Both the position numbers and the translations under genes were made by a program. Shown in pieces: positions 5,325 through 6,620 of a stretch of 6,620 nucleotides of DNA. The DNA comes from Chloroflexota bacterium (GTDB lineage: Bacteria; Chloroflexota; Limnocylindria; Limnocylindrales; CSP1-4). The notes beneath the pieces are model-generated. The model was given only the letters and a program-made list of their open reading frames with translations. It did no database searches and had not been told where the DNA came from. The DNA is taken from positions 1 to 6,620 of the forward strand of contig JAJYJR010000335.1 of the NCBI GenBank assembly GCA_021789355.1. The letters run 5' to 3'. Position 1 is the stretch's first letter, and every line of letters begins with the position of its first letter.

Positions 5325-6383
5325 GTGCCAGCTTCCGCCCCCGGGACCCCCTCGCAGCCTCGCCGCGCGGCGACCGTCACGCTCGAACGCGTCAGCAAGC
5401 GGTACGCGAAGCACCCGGATGGCCAGGTTGCGGTCGACGACCTGAGCTTCTCGGTGCCCGCCGGGGCGACCTGCGTGCTGGTGGGACCGTCCGGGTGCGG
5501 CAAGACCACGACCCTCAAGATGGTCAACCGGCTGATCCAGCCCACCGCCGGCCGGATCCTCATCGACGGGGAGGACATCGCGGCGCGGGACGCCACCCAG
5601 CTCCGACGCGGGATCGGCTACGTGATCCAGCAGGTGGGGCTGTTCCCGCACCAGACGATCGCCGAGAACGTCTCGGTGGTGCCGCGCCTTCTCGGGTGGC
5701 CGGACGGACGGCGCCGCGAGCGGGCAGAGGAGCTGCTGGGGCTCGTGGGGCTGGATCCGGGCCGGTACATGCACCGCTACCCGTCGGAGATCTCGGGAGG
5801 AGAGCGGCAGCGCGTGGGGGTCGCACGGGCCCTGGCCGCCGATCCGCCGCTCCTGCTGATGGACGAACCGTTCGGGGCGGTCGACCCGATCGTGCGGGCG
5901 CGCCTGCAGGACGAGCTGCTGCGGCTGCAGCGCGAACTCGGCAAGACGATCATGTTCGTCACCCACGACATCGACGAGGCCATCAAGATGGGCGACCTCG
6001 TCGCCGTCATGCGGCAGGGCGGCACCCTCGCGCAGTTCGCGCCGCCGGCCGAGCTGCTGGCCCACCCGGCCGACGAGTTCGTGACGCGATTCGTAGGCGT
6101 GGATCGGGCGCTGAAGCGCCTGATGCTCCGCCGGGTCGAGGAGCTCCCCCTGCAGCCGGCGCCGGTGGACGCCGGCGCGGCGACACGGCTCTCGCCGCTC
6201 CTGGAGCGAGGCACGACCCTCCGGGACGCGCTGTCGCTCCTGCTCGACGCTGCGGTCCGCTCCGGGATCGTGGTCGACGACGCGGGCCGGCCGGTGGGGC
6301 TCGTCACGGTCGACGCGATCACCGAGCTGCTGCACGACCAGGACGGCGAGCCGGGCCCGCCATCCGCGGGCCTGGACGGCTGA
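5325..6383 (+). CDS. opuCA: Osmoprotectant (glycine betaine/choline/carnitine) ABC transporter ATP-binding protein
   Basis: A 352-residue ATPase of the quaternary-amine (OpuCA/ProV) importer family, which energises uptake of compatible solutes for osmotic adaptation. Walker A GPSGCGKTT is at 54-62, the Q-loop Gln is near 102-103, the signature SGGERQR starts at 157, Walker B LLLMDEPFGAVDP has Asp180/Glu181, and the H-loop THD contains His214. 'DEPFGAVDPIVR', 'THDIDEAIKMGD' and 'MVNRLIQPTAG' are characteristic of this family. After the core, about residues 285-340 form one CBS-like repeat ('TTLRDALSLLLDAAVRSG', then 'VVDDAGRPVGLVTVDAI'). Bacillus OpuCA has two such repeats, thought to sense ionic strength or nucleotides, so only one is recognisable here. 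GTG start with a GAGGA Shine-Dalgarno. The permease gene follows after 7 nt, completing an opu-like order. The subfamily is secure; the exact substrate and the OpuB/OpuC/ProV naming are not. Confidence 0.92.
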   Translation: MPASAPGTPSQPRRAATVTLERVSKRYAKHPDGQVAVDDLSFSVPAGATCVLVGPSGCGKTTTLKMVNRLIQPTAGRILIDGEDIAARDATQLRRGIGYVIQQVGLFPHQTIAENVSVVPRLLGWPDGRRRERAEELLGLVGLDPGRYMHRYPSEISGGERQRVGVARALAADPPLLLMDEPFGAVDPIVRARLQDELLRLQRELGKTIMFVTHDIDEAIKMGDLVAVMRQGGTLAQFAPPAELLAHPADEFVTRFVGVDRALKRLMLRRVEELPLQPAPVDAGAATRLSPLLERGTTLRDALSLLLDAAVRSGIVVDDAGRPVGLVTVDAITELLHDQDGEPGPPSAGLDG

Positions 6384-6385
6384 GG
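6382..6385 (+). promoter_or_regulatory. Shine-Dalgarno for the osmoprotectant permease, overlapping the ATPase stop codon
   Basis: GAGG uses the last two bases of the TGA stop of the ATPase and sits 5 nt before the GTG at 6391. Ribosomes finishing the ATPase would cover it, suggesting coupled translation. Confidence 0.55.
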
Positions 6386-6390
6386 TCACG

Positions 6391-6620
6391 GTGCCGAGCG
6401 AGCCGCTGGTGCGGTGGCCGTGGGTGGCCGCGCACCTCGACGAGATCGGGGCCGCGCTCGGGCAGCACGTGCTGCTGACCGCGATCGCCGTGGCCGCCGG
6501 CCTGGCGATCTCGTTTGCGCTGGCTCTGACCGCCCACCGGTACCGCCGCGCGGAGGCCCCCATCACCTGGGCCGCGGGCGTGGTCTACACGATCCCCAGC
6601 CTGGCGCTGTTCGTGCTCCT
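6391..6620 (+). CDS. Osmoprotectant ABC transporter permease, N-terminal fragment (OpuCB/ProW-like)
   Basis: An open frame from GTG 6391 runs off the right edge (76 codons visible). After a short Trp/Pro-containing N-terminus it reads HLDEIGAALGQHVLLTAIAV, a first membrane helix at about 28-48, a basic loop (HRYRRAE), and a second hydrophobic segment containing VVYTIPSLALFVLL. The 'TIPSLALF' motif is a hallmark of the inner-membrane permease of quaternary-amine importers (OpuCB, OpuBB, ProW, YehW/YehY), where it lies early in the transmembrane domain. Together with the ATPase 7 nt upstream, this identifies an osmoprotectant uptake operon. A second permease and a substrate-binding protein are expected just beyond the window, or the binding domain may be fused to this permease. 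The start rests on the GAGG at 6382-6385. Confidence 0.88.
   Translation, partial: MPSEPLVRWPWVAAHLDEIGAALGQHVLLTAIAVAAGLAISFALALTAHRYRRAEAPITWAAGVVYTIPSLALFVL

Noticed and set aside
4707..6566. A 619-codon open frame on the minus strand spanning the zinc-ribbon gene and the whole opu ATPase.
   Set aside because: Only the 4707-5210 part has domain logic. The rest lies antisense to a clear ABC ATPase and has the Arg/His/Gln-rich composition of GC-rich shadow frames.

Overview
The window is one dense, very GC-rich stretch of bacterial chromosome. Genes are nearly contiguous, GTG starts are frequent, and third codon positions are strongly G/C. These traits, together with two probably leaderless genes, fit Actinomycetota or Chloroflexota; the sequence alone does not decide between them. 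There is no sign of mobile elements, phage, CRISPR, tRNA or rRNA.

Left edge (1-990): the last 48 codons of a plus-strand gene that resembles the C-terminus of a thiamine-diphosphate enzyme of the acetolactate synthase type. Only two bases separate its stop from that of a convergent minus-strand inositol-monophosphatase family gene, which has all its metal-binding residues.

Centre (991-4688): a 77-bp divergent intergenic region with three tandem copies of a 16-bp repeat, then a four-gene plus-strand operon: ABC ATPase, ABC-2 type permease, ABC ATPase, ABC-2 type permease. The junctions overlap by 4, 4 and 1 nt (GTGA, GTGA, TGATG), so the genes are probably translationally coupled. They likely encode one heteromeric, or two paired, exporter-type ABC complexes. 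No substrate can be read from the sequence.

Right side (4689-6620): a convergent minus-strand gene encodes a small membrane protein with an N-terminal Cys-rich knuckle, one transmembrane helix and a C-terminal beta-rich domain. Divergent from it begins an osmoprotectant (glycine betaine/choline/carnitine type) uptake operon: an OpuCA/ProV-like ATPase with one C-terminal CBS-like repeat, followed by an OpuCB/ProW-like permease cut off by the window edge.

Regulatory signals: both minus-strand genes lack a Shine-Dalgarno and instead have a TANNNT -10-like hexamer 6-8 nt before the start codon, as expected for leaderless mRNAs. The internal plus-strand genes starting at 2042, 2977 and 6391 and the first opu gene at 5325 have purine-rich Shine-Dalgarno sequences, whereas the permease at 3942 relies on stop-start overlap. 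The opu operon has a 7-bp inverted repeat over its only plausible -10 site. I found no clearly new biological system. The most unusual items are the 16-bp repeat between divergent genes, the zinc-ribbon-like membrane protein, and a duplicated coding repeat that also duplicates a ribosome binding site.
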